A program made the translations under genes and the position numbers. DNA of 64,000 nucleotides from Myotis daubentonii (Eukaryota > Chordata > Mammalia > Chiroptera > Vespertilionidae), in assembly GCF_963259705.1 (NCBI RefSeq), contig NC_081844.1, positions 27,048,294-27,112,293 on the forward strand. The letters are read 5' to 3'. Shown one piece after another: positions 53,845 to 64,000 of the stretch. The notes under the pieces are model-generated. The model was not told where the DNA came from. It saw nothing but the letters and a program-made list of their open reading frames with translations, and did not search any database. How positions within the stretch are numbered: position 1 is the first letter of the stretch; the number at the start of each line of letters is the position of its first letter.

Positions 53845-53846
53845 TA

Positions 53847-54657
53847 TACCGTGTTATTCATCTGCTATGTGCTGGGTTGACACCAACCTTTGAAACTACC
53901 TTTGTCCAGAAAGGAAACTGTAGTGACGACAAGGGTCACTTGGCCAGGGTCACAAGATCATATCAAGGTTAGGCTTCCTAACCTATGCTAATCACAACCT
54001 CCAGCATCTTCTGACCCAGAGAGGGCTGCTGCAGTCCAGGAGGGGAAGGGAGAATATTCCACCCAGGAAATGCAAAGCAAGGGCAAGACACTGCACACCC
54101 TAGCTGCCCTCAGAGCAGGCTGATACCCCAGCAGAGCTACTGCCCCCCTGACCCTGGGTTCTCTCCTTCCCACCTCAATTCTCTCTGGCCTGTGGCCTCT
54201 TACCCCCACACATAGCTCCTTAGCTACCATTCTCTTTACACTGGGCCCTTGACCACTTCCTATACAGTGGGAGATGGGGTTCCTCCTCTGCCTTCTCTCT
54301 GCTCCCCAAGACTAGGTGTGCTGGGAGTGGGGATCGTGTCTGACTTGTGCAGCAGGGCTGTGCCTACAGTCCAGGCACAGACGTCCACCCTCGCCAAGGT
54401 CACCTGCCACCAGCTCAACCCCTCAGTGAGGCCTCCCTATCAACAAGAAAGCTGAGATTCGGCAGGCTGAGGCTCACTCGTGATCATCCTACTTGGAAAA
54501 GGCAGGGAACAGGACTGGGCTAACCCAGACATAGCCACAGGGGTCACTTCCCTCCCCAACCCTTTTGAAATAAATGCTACGCCCCTTTGCTGGGGCCCGC
54601 CCCTCCCCCGTGCATCCCATGCTCCCCCTGCTCCAACCACACCGGCTGCTGGCTGCT
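53847..54657. other. Intron 1 unique stretch
   Basis: No exon or named repeat recognised. Confidence 0.5.
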
Positions 54658-54868
54658 CTTTTTTTTTTTTTTAATATATTTTATTGATTTTTTACAGAGA
54701 GGAAGGGAGAGGGATAGAGAGTTAGAAACATCGATGAGAGAGAAACATCGATCAGCTGCCTCCTGCACAGATCCCGCAACCAAGGTACATGCCCTTGACC
54801 AGAATCCAACCTGGGACCCTTCAGTCCGCAGGCCGACGCTCTATCCACTGAGCCAAACCGGTCTCGGC
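54658..54868 (-). mobile_element. Ves SINE
   Basis: Antisense with poly-T start; slightly shortened in the middle. Confidence 0.88.
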
Positions 54869-54869
54869 C

Positions 54870-56748
54870 ACAACCTCACTCTTAGAGGTCTTCCCACCAC
54901 AGGGGAACAGGCACAAATTTTTTTTTTTTTTTTTTTTTGGCAATCTTTAAGCTGCTGAGAATTTACTGATGCATTTTCATGAATTTCTTCAAGAAACATA
55001 GATTAATGCTTTGAGATAAAAACAGCCAAGAGACATCAGAAGACATTTACAGGTGAAAGGAAGCAGGCACTATTTTTACTTCTGTTAGCTCATAACTCAC
55101 AACAACCCTTCAAGGTGGATGCTGTCAAGATCCATTTTACAGCAGAGGAAACTGAGGTACAGAGAGGGCATTCAGATGGTGAAGTGTGGGTCAGAACTTG
55201 GCCCAGCCCCCACCTGCTCTTCTACTGACGGCTTCAATGTTCCATCCTGAACAAGTCCCCCCAGCCCCCTACCCCCTCCTTGACCAAACCCCCACCGCCT
55301 CCTCCAACGTTGTTGAGCATCAGCTCATTATTTTCTCCCAGGCACAGAGCATTAGGAGCACTAGCACACTGGAGGTGATTGCTGACTTAGTGCCTGTCAC
55401 ACAACACCCCCAGAGCCAAAGTTGTGGGGCCATGTGCTTATTGTAGTTGTCACTGTATCCCCAGCTCCTAAAACTGTAAATGGCACACAGCAAATGCTCA
55501 GTAAAATTTTGCTGTTTAAAGTTAGATGAATGGTAACTACTGCAATAAAAAGACAGCAAGTCTACTCTCCATACCCATTTCTGGTTGAAGGAGTCTCCCT
55601 ATTTTCAAAGAACTGTGGCTGGGCCCTGCCATCCTGGGTGAGGTTCAGCTCTCCCACTTGGCATTCAGCCCCGCCCCACCAAACCGGCCAACTAGCTGGG
55701 TCCCCTCCCCACTGCAGCCCTCCAAGGGAGCTGCCCTCCAGGTCAGAAATCCGGTGACCTCCACAAGGCTCTAGCTCTAACCCTGGGCAGCAGCCAATAT
55801 TGCTAACCTCTCCATCCTGACTGTCCAAAGCTGCTCCCCACTCCCGGAGACCTAGCAGACACAGGGCCCCCTGCCCCCGCCTCTCCCACTGACTACCACC
55901 ATCCCTTACAAGCCAGGAGCATCCACTTCACCCCCCCCCCCCGCCCCCCACCCCGCTCTGGTTCTGTCCTCCAGTTCCTGTCAGCCTTTCTCTGATCACA
56001 GATCCCTCTGAGGGAGATCATAAGAAGGGAGACTCTCCTCCTGACCAAATGCACATAAAACCAATAGTAACACCAAGGCCATGGTTTACCAGATGCATAT
56101 GAAGTGAAGCATTTTACATGTGTTCCCTCTGGAGAGGTGCCACTGTCACACCTTTTCTACAATCAAAGAGGCTTATCTGAGTCACAGCCACTGACTCTTG
56201 TCCTTGTGTCCTTATGCAAAATTGCATACAATTTCAGGGAATTGTGGGACCCCACGAGCTGTCCACAGACTTCAGGCTAAGAGCCCCAGCTCTGAGTGGC
56301 CTCCACTCTCCACCTGGAGCAGTCAGGTATGACCCTCCATCCCACCCTCTCTGGGATGGGCATCTTGACAGATGTCCTGACAAACTTAAACTCACCACCT
56401 CCCTGGGTAGCAGGCAGATCCCAGACATGGAGCGGACTCCTGGGGAAAGAAAACACACTAGCACCAACAAGGGTACCTGATCCTCCCCCATTCTGCTAAA
56501 TCTGACCTGGTCCAAAGTCTGGCACCTGAGAATCAACATGAGTTCATGCCACACCCCTCCTGTTAAAAGGCCCTGCGTGACTATCACGTCCAGACCCCTA
56601 AATGTAATGAATGTTTGCTCGCTTGCCAGGTAACACACACAGTGCAGCCCTCTTTTCTCCTGTGATCTCACATACAGACCCCAACAACCCTAAAGAGGGT
56701 ATGATGCTGGGCCCTCAGCCCCTTGTCTGAAACATGTAGGCCCACGTA
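54870..56748. other. Intron 1; MIR/L2 relic
   Basis: About 55060-55180 is MIR/L2-like (CATTTTACAGCAGAGGAAAC). C-rich run at 55931-55950. No exon. Confidence 0.5.
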
Positions 56749-56936
56749 GGCAGACTTCAGAGATATTGCAGGATTGGTGGTTCCAGACCACCGTAATAAA
56801 GTGAGTAGCACAATAAAGCAAGTCATAATCTTTTTTCTGGTGGCGGGTCTTGCCTTCAATTTGTTAAAAAAACAAACAAACCCGCAAGACCTGTAAAGCA
56901 CAATAATGCAACGTGCAATAAAATGAGGTACACCTG
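56749..56936. mobile_element. Tigger-type MITE
   Basis: CTTCAGAGATATTGCAGG ... GGTTCCAGACCACCGTAATA ... GCAATAAAATGAGGTACACC; internally deleted Tigger1-like copy with TA on each side. Confidence 0.85.
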
Positions 56937-59061
56937 TACAAACTCTTCAGTTTTATAAAGGTAGCAGGTACAGATAATGTAGGTGGTCCCCAGCAGAGTA
57001 TGGGTAACACCTGTAACCAAACATATTTTACAGGGAAACATAGGATTAGTCACACTAAATTGGATATGTAGAGATAATAAAGAACCGAGGCGGCAGAGTT
57101 CAGGTCTGATTAAATTTTGCTGTCAAATGAATGGCAGATTAGGTTTCCAGAAGTTCTGGATTTCCAAATTGCCAGGGAGGGCTGTGGACTAAACAGGTTG
57201 CAAATGGAGGTGAGGAAGGAGAGAGGCTGCAGGGTGGGCAGGGGGACTAAAAGCCAGGCCAGGTTAGGACTGGGTGTAACAGCCCTTACCCGCACAGGGA
57301 TTCACCTGAGCCACCTAAAGGAAGGGTCTGGGGCCAAAGGAGATTGCAGGCTAAGGGAAAGAGATGTTATCCCACACCAGATGGAGACCTGGGTTCAGAC
57401 AAATGCTTCTCTATTTTAAGAAACAAACCACTGCAAGTGAAAGGACAGATGACTATTGGCGCAAGGCCTGTGTTAGGGTGGCATCGGGCAGAAAGATGTC
57501 TCTGGCTAACTGGGGTGGCATAGCCCCTTCGGAAGGTGGCACTATTCTCTACCTGGTCTCAGGGCATGTAGGCCTGGGATTGCCAGGCTTTCTGATTTTT
57601 CAGAAGTACTAAGTCAGATTTTGATGTGAAATCAACCAGTTTTTAAAATATTGGATGTCTACTTTTATTTTAACCCTGTGGCCAAGCAAAGCCTTCTGGC
57701 AGGTCACTCACACCCCTGACCAAGGGTCATGAGCTTTGCTATCTTGTCCCCAATGCCCTGAGCAGAATTCGAATTCACCTTTTGTTCATTATCACAACTC
57801 TTGAACCCTTGAATGCTTCTGGGATGGGCTAAGGTGAAACTATTCAGTTACATTCCTGTTCTGTTCTCTGGTCTGGAAGCTTCCACAGGCTTCTCTCTCC
57901 CTGCTCCAGCTACACCATAACCTATTAGCAGAGTAATCTTCAGAAATACCATTTGTATCATGTTAGTCCTCTGGGAAAATGCAGTCCTGACCACATATAG
58001 GAAAAGGACGTCACTTGTAAAACATGACTTGGACCCAACTTTGTTACCTCTCCTTTAGCTCCCCACTTCCTCAGAGACCCCTTTGCTCCATGACAGGCTG
58101 CTGCCCCCACCCCCCATCCACTTGAGCACCTCTCCATGTCCTTCCCAGCAATTTGGCTATATCCACATCCTACGCACTGTGGCCAAGGCGTCTGTCTCTC
58201 AGTGTCTGTTCTCCCTTTCCCCTACAGAAAAAGAAACCCTGAAATTAGCTAAGCGCATGACCATTTGTACCAAAGACTACATTTCCCAGCCTTCCTTGTG
58301 CTAGTGGTGGCCATGTGACTATATTCTAGCCAATGAGATGAAAGCAAAAACCCCCTCAACCAGCTTTTGGGAACCTCCAATAACAGACACCTGGATGGAC
58401 CCTTGGCATCCTTTACGTCTTCTTTGTCCTGCTGCCTGGAAACCATGTTGTAATGGCTGAACTTCAGCCACTAAGTTGATAACAATGACAAGACCTCACT
58501 CCAGGAAGGACCTGGGTCTGAAGAGTTCCTCAAGTAGAGGCTTCACACCATCCCTGGTCTGCCAATCTCCAGACTTTAGCATAAAAAGCATGAGAAATAC
58601 AATGTCATCTCGTTTAAGCCACTAATACTTTGGGTATGTGTTATGAACAAACAAACTGAATCCTGATCACCATTTTTCACTGAACCACTCTGCATTAAGA
58701 CAGCAGCCCCAATAGCCCTGAACTCTAAACCCAGCTCTGCTGCCTGCCAGCCATGCCACCTGGTCAATCAAGCCTTTCCACCTGTTTTCGACCAATACAA
58801 CGGGAATGGTGTCCTTGACCTCACAGGACTGTCTTAAGGACCAATGGTAACACACAGCAAGAGTCACACCTGTCGGGCCAACTGGCCCACACAGTCCAGA
58901 AAGTGTACTCTATCTGGCCCGGGCAATCAGGACACTTCATAATCAAAACAAACATGATGAAAGGCTTTTCCATTTCTTTTAAAACTGGCAGATCTGGCAT
59001 CCCTGGCTGAGGCCAAGTTCCCACAGTGCCCCCTCCTTCTGCCTGCTTCATTAATTTATCC
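56937..59061. other. Intron 1; ancient repeat relics
   Basis: About 58240-58680 resembles an old mammalian interspersed repeat (TACATTTCCCAGCCTTCCTT; GCCACTAAGTTGATAACAAT), not named. No exon. Confidence 0.45.
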
Positions 59062-59224
59062 CAGGGGTCGACAAGCTTTTACTGTCAAAGGCCAGCAAAT
59101 AAGTATTTTAGGTTTTGCATGACACAATGGTCTTGGTTGAATATTCTTTGGATTGTCTTTAAAAAATCCAAACCTTCAAAAATATATAAACCTCCCTTAG
59201 CTTTGACTATATAAAAATAGACTA

Positions 59225-59670
59225 GCCCTAGTTGGTTTGGCTCAGTGGGTAGAGTGTCGGCCTGGACTGAAGGGTCCTGGGTTCGATTCCGGTCAAGGGC
59301 ACATGCCTGGGTTGCCTGCTCGATCCCCAGTGGGGGGCATGCAGGAGGCAGCCGATCAATGATTCTCTCTTTTTTTTTTAATATATTTTATTGATTTTTT
59401 ACAGAGAGGAAGGGAGAGAGATAGAGACTTAGAAACATCGATGAGAGAGAAACATCGATCAGCTGCCTCCTACACACCCCCTACTGGGGATCAAGCCTGC
59501 AAGGTACATGCCCTCCACCGGAATCGAACCAGGGACCTTTCAGTAAACGGTCTGACGCTCTATCTGCTGAGCCAAACCGATCAGGGCACATCATTGATGT
59601 TTTTATCTCTTTCTCTCCCTCTCCCTTTCACTCTAAAATCAATAAAAAAAATAAAAATAAAAATAAATTT
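59225..59670 (+). mobile_element. Ves SINE (host of a nested copy)
   Basis: Sense copy whose 5' half is 59225-59369 and whose 3' half resumes at 59589. Confidence 0.85.
59370..59588 (-). mobile_element. Ves SINE nested in a Ves SINE
   Basis: Antisense copy inserted in the host SINE at ATCAATGAT / ATCATTGAT; the two make a partial fold-back. Confidence 0.88.
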
Positions 59671-59718
59671 TAAAAAAGGCTGCAGACCCAACCTGGCCCA
59701 TAGGCAACAGTTTGCTCC

Positions 59719-60599
59719 CAGGCCCTAATTTATACCATTATCCTTTCCCCAGCTACTCCCAAGGTCAAGCAATTGAGTATGTGAACACAAGTTTATGCAG
59801 TGTTGGTACACAGTAAATGCTCAATGAAGAACAGCAGCCAATAGGAACATCAGGTACCAGAGAAATATGAATGCCCTTCCAGTATTACTTTCTTGATTTT
59901 CACCCCAACATGTCACTGACTATTCTAAAGGCTAGGCACATATGATAAACTCTTCTGTGCCCTCACCCCCTCCCACAGATGGGGGGGGGGGGGTGCGTTT
60001 ACCATGAGTATGACTGAAGGAAATCACAAGGGTTTCAGATTCTGTGGCAGCAGGCCATTCTTCCCCTGTTTGCACAGAGGGTTTTTCTCTGGGGTTTCCG
60101 TATCCTGGCATGCCCCCACAAACTGATATTTAGCCCTGCATGAGCCAGTCTTGCTATATATTTCTTCCTAGCCAAAGGGTTAGGGACAATCCAGAGAGAC
60201 AACCAAAGTAACTTGTGCTGACCAAGAAAACAAGTGACACAGTCATCTCCAGTAAGTCTGTCATGGGACTGAGGAACTAAGAGTCTGTTTTGCTCTCTGC
60301 CCTGGCCACCCCACAATGGGCTTCCTCAAGGAGCTGCATCCTGGGGGGGGGGGGGGGGGGGGGGGCATCTTGCTCCAAGTACTCCAGATGCTGTGCCAAA
60401 GCTTCCTCAAGCCCAGGAAAGCTGTACCTCTGCCCAGGGAAAATGGCCTGGTTTTTGGTAGCTGCCATTTAGTCAATGCTATGGACACAGGGCGACTTCA
60501 AGAGGCAAGAAGGGGTAGGGAAAAGCTACTTCAGTTGGCAAGAAGGAAGGGTGACTGGGACAAGGCCTTTTGCAGCTGTCATCGTTCCCACACAGAGGG
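59719..60599. other. Intron 1; G homopolymers
   Basis: No exon. Contains a 13-nt G run near 59982 and the 23-nt G run at 60343-60365. Confidence 0.6.
60343..60365. repeat. G(23) homopolymer
   Basis: Uninterrupted G run; the length is probably polymorphic or uncertain in assembly. Confidence 0.9.
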
Positions 60600-60602
60600 T
60601 AC

Positions 60603-60845
60603 TAGCCGATGTTGCTCCATGGTTAGAGTGTCATCCCATGCACTTGAAGGGTCACAGGCTCAATTCCATAAGGGCACATACCTAGGTTGCAGGTCTGATC
60701 CCAATCGGGGTGTGTGGGTGACACAACTAATCCATGTTTCTCTCTCACATCGATGTTTTTCTCTCTCTGTCTCTCTTTCTCTCCCTTCCTCTCTCTCTAG
60801 AATCAATGAAAAAAACATATCCTCGGGTGAGGATTTAAAAAAAAA
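60603..60845 (+). mobile_element. Old Ves-type SINE
   Basis: Sense; head GCCGATGTTGCTCCATGGTT; ends CATATCCTCGGGTGAGGATT. Confidence 0.78.
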
Positions 60846-60856
60846 GGAAAACAGGG

Positions 60857-61030
60857 CTGGCCCTAGCTGGGTAGCTCAGTTGGTTAGTGCTGTCCCAATA
60901 CACCAAGATTGTGGGTTCAATCCCCAGTCAGGGAAAATATAAGAGTCAACCAATGAATGCATGGGTAGGTAGAACAAGTCGATGTTTCTCTCTCTTTCTC
61001 CCCTCCTCTCTCTCTCTAAAATCAAATTTT
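60857..61030 (+). mobile_element. Old Ves-type SINE (GTTGGTTA subtype)
   Basis: Sense; head CTGGCCCTAGCTGGGTAGCT; its tail CTCTAAAATCAAATTT is the insertion point of the next SINE. Confidence 0.82.
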
Positions 61031-61246
61031 TTAAATATATTTTATTGATGTTTTACAGAGAGGAAGGGAGAGCCATAGAGAGTTAGAAACATCGATAAGC
61101 GAGAAACATCGACCAGCAGCCTCCTGCACACCCCCCACTGGGGATGTGCCCACAGCCAAGGTGCATGCCCTTGACTGGAATCGAACCTGGGACCCTTCAG
61201 TCCGCAGGCCAACGCTCTATCCACTGAGCAAAACCGGTTAGGGCTC
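61031..61246 (-). mobile_element. Ves SINE in the tail of another
   Basis: Antisense; target duplication CTCTAAAATCAAATTT is the tail of the older SINE. Confidence 0.92.
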
Positions 61247-62414
61247 TAAAATCAAATTTAAAAAGAAAGCAATAGGGCTGTATGTCCTGCTACCCTTACC
61301 CAGCTCCCAGACGTGCCACCTCAGGCAGAGGTTGCAGCCCAGAGGTCCCTCTTCCATCTGCAGGAAATGCAAGCTAGCTGGGCAGGCTGCAGTATAAGGG
61401 GATCCCTCCCAGAAAAGCCAGTCCTCCTTTACTACTCTATACCAATAACATCACAGTCACTAATATCTATAGAAATAGTGACTATTTAATGCCAGACACC
61501 CTGCTCCACAACCCCATGGTCCACTTCACACACATTCCTGGGGTTCCAAGTAGCAGCATTGTGGATGAGGAAACCGAGGCTGTGTGCAGATAGTATGCTA
61601 TAGGTAAGGAAATAGGTTCAGGGAGGTGAAATGGCTAGTGTAAGACCATACCAGTCAGACTCCACATTCAGAATCCTTGACTGCATCCAAAGATGCCTCT
61701 GGCCCAAGTCCCACATGGAGGAACTGGGAAATTCGTGCAGGTATCCAGGCCAACCCTGTCCCAACCCAAACACAAATTCAAATCCTAGGGGTGATCTAGA
61801 AACAGAAGCAGCTCGAAAGACTCCACCTCATGAGGGACAAGGGAGCAAAACTGGGCTCCTGATGCTCTCTCACTTGCCCAAAGAAGCATTTAGATCCCAG
61901 AAGGATCCAGGTGGGAAAATGCTGAGGCCAGAGAGGAAATTCATCCCAAGAGAAGGCCTAAAGCTTCCAGCAGCCTGGTTAACCCCCAAGTCCCAACTCC
62001 GCATGCCTGCACATTTCCTCAGTGGCTAGACCATCTCTGACTTTTTCCAGGGGACTGTCAGTCAGCACTCCATACCCAGCAGGCCTGCTCTCAGATCCAG
62101 GAGCAGTGTGCAGCCCACACCCCAGCCCTGGGACTTTGCACTCCCCAGTACCCTTCACAGCAGTCCTTTCCTGTGCACCCACTCTCCAGGCCTGCTCAGG
62201 AACCAATGCTGCCTCACTCAGACGAAGGAACCCAACCTACTTGGAGGCCATCGCCAGCCAGTTATTGGAGGAGTTATAGGTAGCACCTCTAAGAAGTGTC
62301 CATTTATAAGGAAACATGCTGTGCCACACAGTCCTACCATCACCCCCATTCTACCAATGAGGAAACTGAGGCACAGGCATACAAGTACGGTAGGGCATTA
62401 GTCTAGCCCACATA
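61247..62414. other. Intron 1 unique stretch
   Basis: Weak MIR-like text near 61490-61640 and 62335-62380 (ACCAATGAGGAAACTGAGGC). No exon. Confidence 0.5.
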
Positions 62415-62815
62415 GTGGACAAAAAAAGAAAAACCATGTCCAAGCCCTAACCCCCAGAACCTATGAAGATGACTTCACCGTTGGTAAAAAGGATCTGTGC
62501 AGACGTGATAAGGATCTTGAGATAAGATCATCCTGGATTTAGGATGGGCCCTAAATCCAAAGATAAGTGAAGGGAAGAGACAGGGAAGAAGGGGTGTGAA
62601 GACGGAGGCACACATCAGAGTTGTGTTGCTGTCCGCCAAGCAATACCTGGAGCCATGGAAGCTAGAAGAGGCAAGAAAGGAGCATCCGGAGGGAATGTGG
62701 TTCTGCCAACACTTTGATTTCAGACTTTGGGCCAGGAACTATATGAGAATACATTCCTGCTGTTTTAAGCCACCGCATTTGCTACAGCAGCCCTGGGAGA
62801 CTAACGCAAGCAGGT
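62415..62815 (+). repeat. Ancient LTR fragment (MaLR/MLT-like)
   Basis: CATGTCCAAGCCCTAACCCC, AAAAGGATCTGTGCAGACGT, CTGCTGTTTTAAGCCACCGC and GCAGCCCTGGGAGACTAACG are diverged but in the order expected of this LTR class. No internal viral coding sequence. Confidence 0.55.
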
Positions 62816-64000
62816 TCAGCTGATTCCAGAACCCCTGCTCTCAACCCCACACTACGTTAGGTGAACATAAAGGGGGGTGGGAGGCGGGGGAATCTTTCAG
62901 ACTCGTGAGACTATATCATCCCAGACTAAGGATCTGTTAGAAAAACATGAACTTTCTCCTCTTTACAAATAATACTCCAGTCATGAATTACCTCAAAAAG
63001 AGAAGTGCTATCTGCACAGCTCATACAATGCAAGATTACCAGCAAAAAACACAAAAGTAAAAACTCTGCTGAACAAAGATGCTAAGAGGGGAAACTGGGT
63101 ATGGAGCATATGGGAACTTTCTGTACTATCTTCCTAATAATCCTATCAACCCCAAATTGTTTTAAAATCAAAAGAAGTTTATTTACAAAGAAAAATCAAC
63201 TCTCCTGAAACTCCCCTGGGGGTCAGCCTTGGGACCCTAGTTCGAAAAACTCTACCCTCCTTTACTCTGTTCCCCATTAATACTTGCAGAATGATTGCCC
63301 GTATTTATGACCTGGGGGATCCTACTCAGCTTAAGATGGACCTTAAGTGTCTGTCCTGAGCTCTGATGTCCACCTGGGACACCTTTCTCCCTTCTCATCT
63401 GGTCCAGGATCTAGCTCTGCCCCAGCAAGGTGGGGTGGACACTTGGGAAACAGGCACAGCTCCCGGAGTTTGGGTTTTCTAAGTGGAGGCACCGGGAGAA
63501 ACCTGTGTGAACCAACTATCTTCACACCCTATACCCCAAGTGGCCAAAAATCCCCACGCGCTACAGCCAGTCAGAGACTCCTGAGTGGCTCCCGCAGAGC
63601 ATTTGTAAGAAACCCTGACAGACAAAGCTGAACGAAACATAATAGCAAAATCTGAAGGAGGCATCAAGAATGGGGGAGAGCAGATAAGAAAGAGTAACAA
63701 AAGAAAGAGGCTGAACTACAAAGACTAGGGGTCCTTGGCAAACACATTTGTGATCCCCGCCCCCCCTAAAATGTCAGTTTTGAAACTAGCTTCTGAAAAA
63801 GCACCCAGCTTCTCACACCCCCGAAAGGAGACCCGAGGACCACGGCACAGGAGGAAACTGTTACCCCTTCAGCGGCGGCACGACGGGCCTCTCCATTCCC
63901 GGCATCGCCCAGCGCACCCAGGTGCTCGCACCACCCCCTCCTCCTGCCCTGGTCGCCGAGTTTCCCACTCGGGGGTCCCGACACCACGCCCTCCCGATGG
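62816..64000. other. Intron 1, distal end
   Basis: No exon recognised. GC and CpG content rises after 63840, consistent with the edge of the CARM1 promoter island. Confidence 0.5.

Larger units (their letters stand above)
59062..59718. mobile_element. Old hAT-Charlie copy split by SINEs
   Basis: Left part CAGGGGTCGACAAGCTTTTA at 59062; right part CAACCTGGCCCATAGGCAAC ending in GTTTGCTCCC near 59716. The SINE pair at 59225-59670 lies between. Confidence 0.7.
31967..64000 (-). other. CARM1: CARM1 intron 1 (partial, more than 32 kb)
   Basis: No further CARM1 coding exon is recognisable between exon 2 and the window end; intron 1 is also very long in human. The last 160 bases (63840-64000) become CpG-rich, which suggests that exon 1 and the CpG-island promoter are close beyond the edge. 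The repeats inside are listed separately. Confidence 0.85.

Noticed and set aside
62415..62815. Endogenous retrovirus with genes
   Set aside because: Only an old LTR-like stretch of about 400 bp is seen; no gag, pol or env sequence next to it.
63766..63987. Could the CpG-rich window end contain CARM1 exon 1?
   Set aside because: No match to the expected N-terminal sequence or a donor in the right phase was found in either frame; it reads as intron near the promoter.

Overview
The window is nuclear DNA from a vesper bat (Vespertilionidae, Myotis-like) and corresponds to human 19p13.2. The host group is inferred from the repeats: more than 30 tRNA-derived Ves SINEs, several HeliBat-type Helitrons (5'-TC start, terminal palindrome, CTAG end), a SPIN-type hAT element, several hAT MITE families with 8-bp target duplications, and a decayed mariner. 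The genes are intron-bearing with GT/AG junctions. Their order TIMM29(-), YIPF2(+), CARM1(-) is the inverse of human CARM1-YIPF2-TIMM29.

Layout. 1-9.3 kb is the repeat-rich region downstream of TIMM29. It holds an old antisense L1 carrying a full-length RPL18A processed pseudogene, whose 3' UTR has expanded into a 21-bp minisatellite, plus one Helitron and several Ves SINEs. 9.4-10.3 kb is TIMM29 (two exons, minus). 10.3-10.7 kb is a CpG-rich bidirectional promoter. 10.7-15.0 kb is YIPF2 (eight coding exons, plus). 14.96-31.97 kb is CARM1 exons 16 to 2 (minus) with its 3' UTR. From 31.97 kb to the window end is CARM1 intron 1; exon 1 and the CARM1 promoter lie beyond 64 kb. Intron 1 contains a contiguous block of seven Helitrons (37.8-42.9 kb), a mariner inserted into that block, and many SINEs and MITEs.

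Gene roles. TIMM29 is a TIM22-complex subunit of the inner mitochondrial membrane. YIPF2 is a five-pass Yip1-family Golgi/endosome membrane protein. CARM1 (PRMT4) is the arginine methyltransferase that co-activates transcription. They share a neighbourhood, not a pathway. TIMM29 and YIPF2 share a divergent promoter; YIPF2 and CARM1 converge with overlapping 3' ends. CARM1 exons 2-16 sum to 1607 nt, which leaves exactly the human exon 1 length, so the catalytic core looks intact. YIPF2 appears to have lost the ancestral stop codon by a 1-nt change and reads on into what would be 3' UTR.

The most unusual observations are the seven-unit Helitron block, CTCF-like core motifs carried inside Helitron copies, the pseudogene-derived minisatellite, a nearly perfect 222-bp hAT palindrome in CARM1 intron 8, and a second, nearly identical copy of the mariner 3' coding end 1.3 kb away. 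All gene and repeat names rest on recognition by eye; no database search was run.
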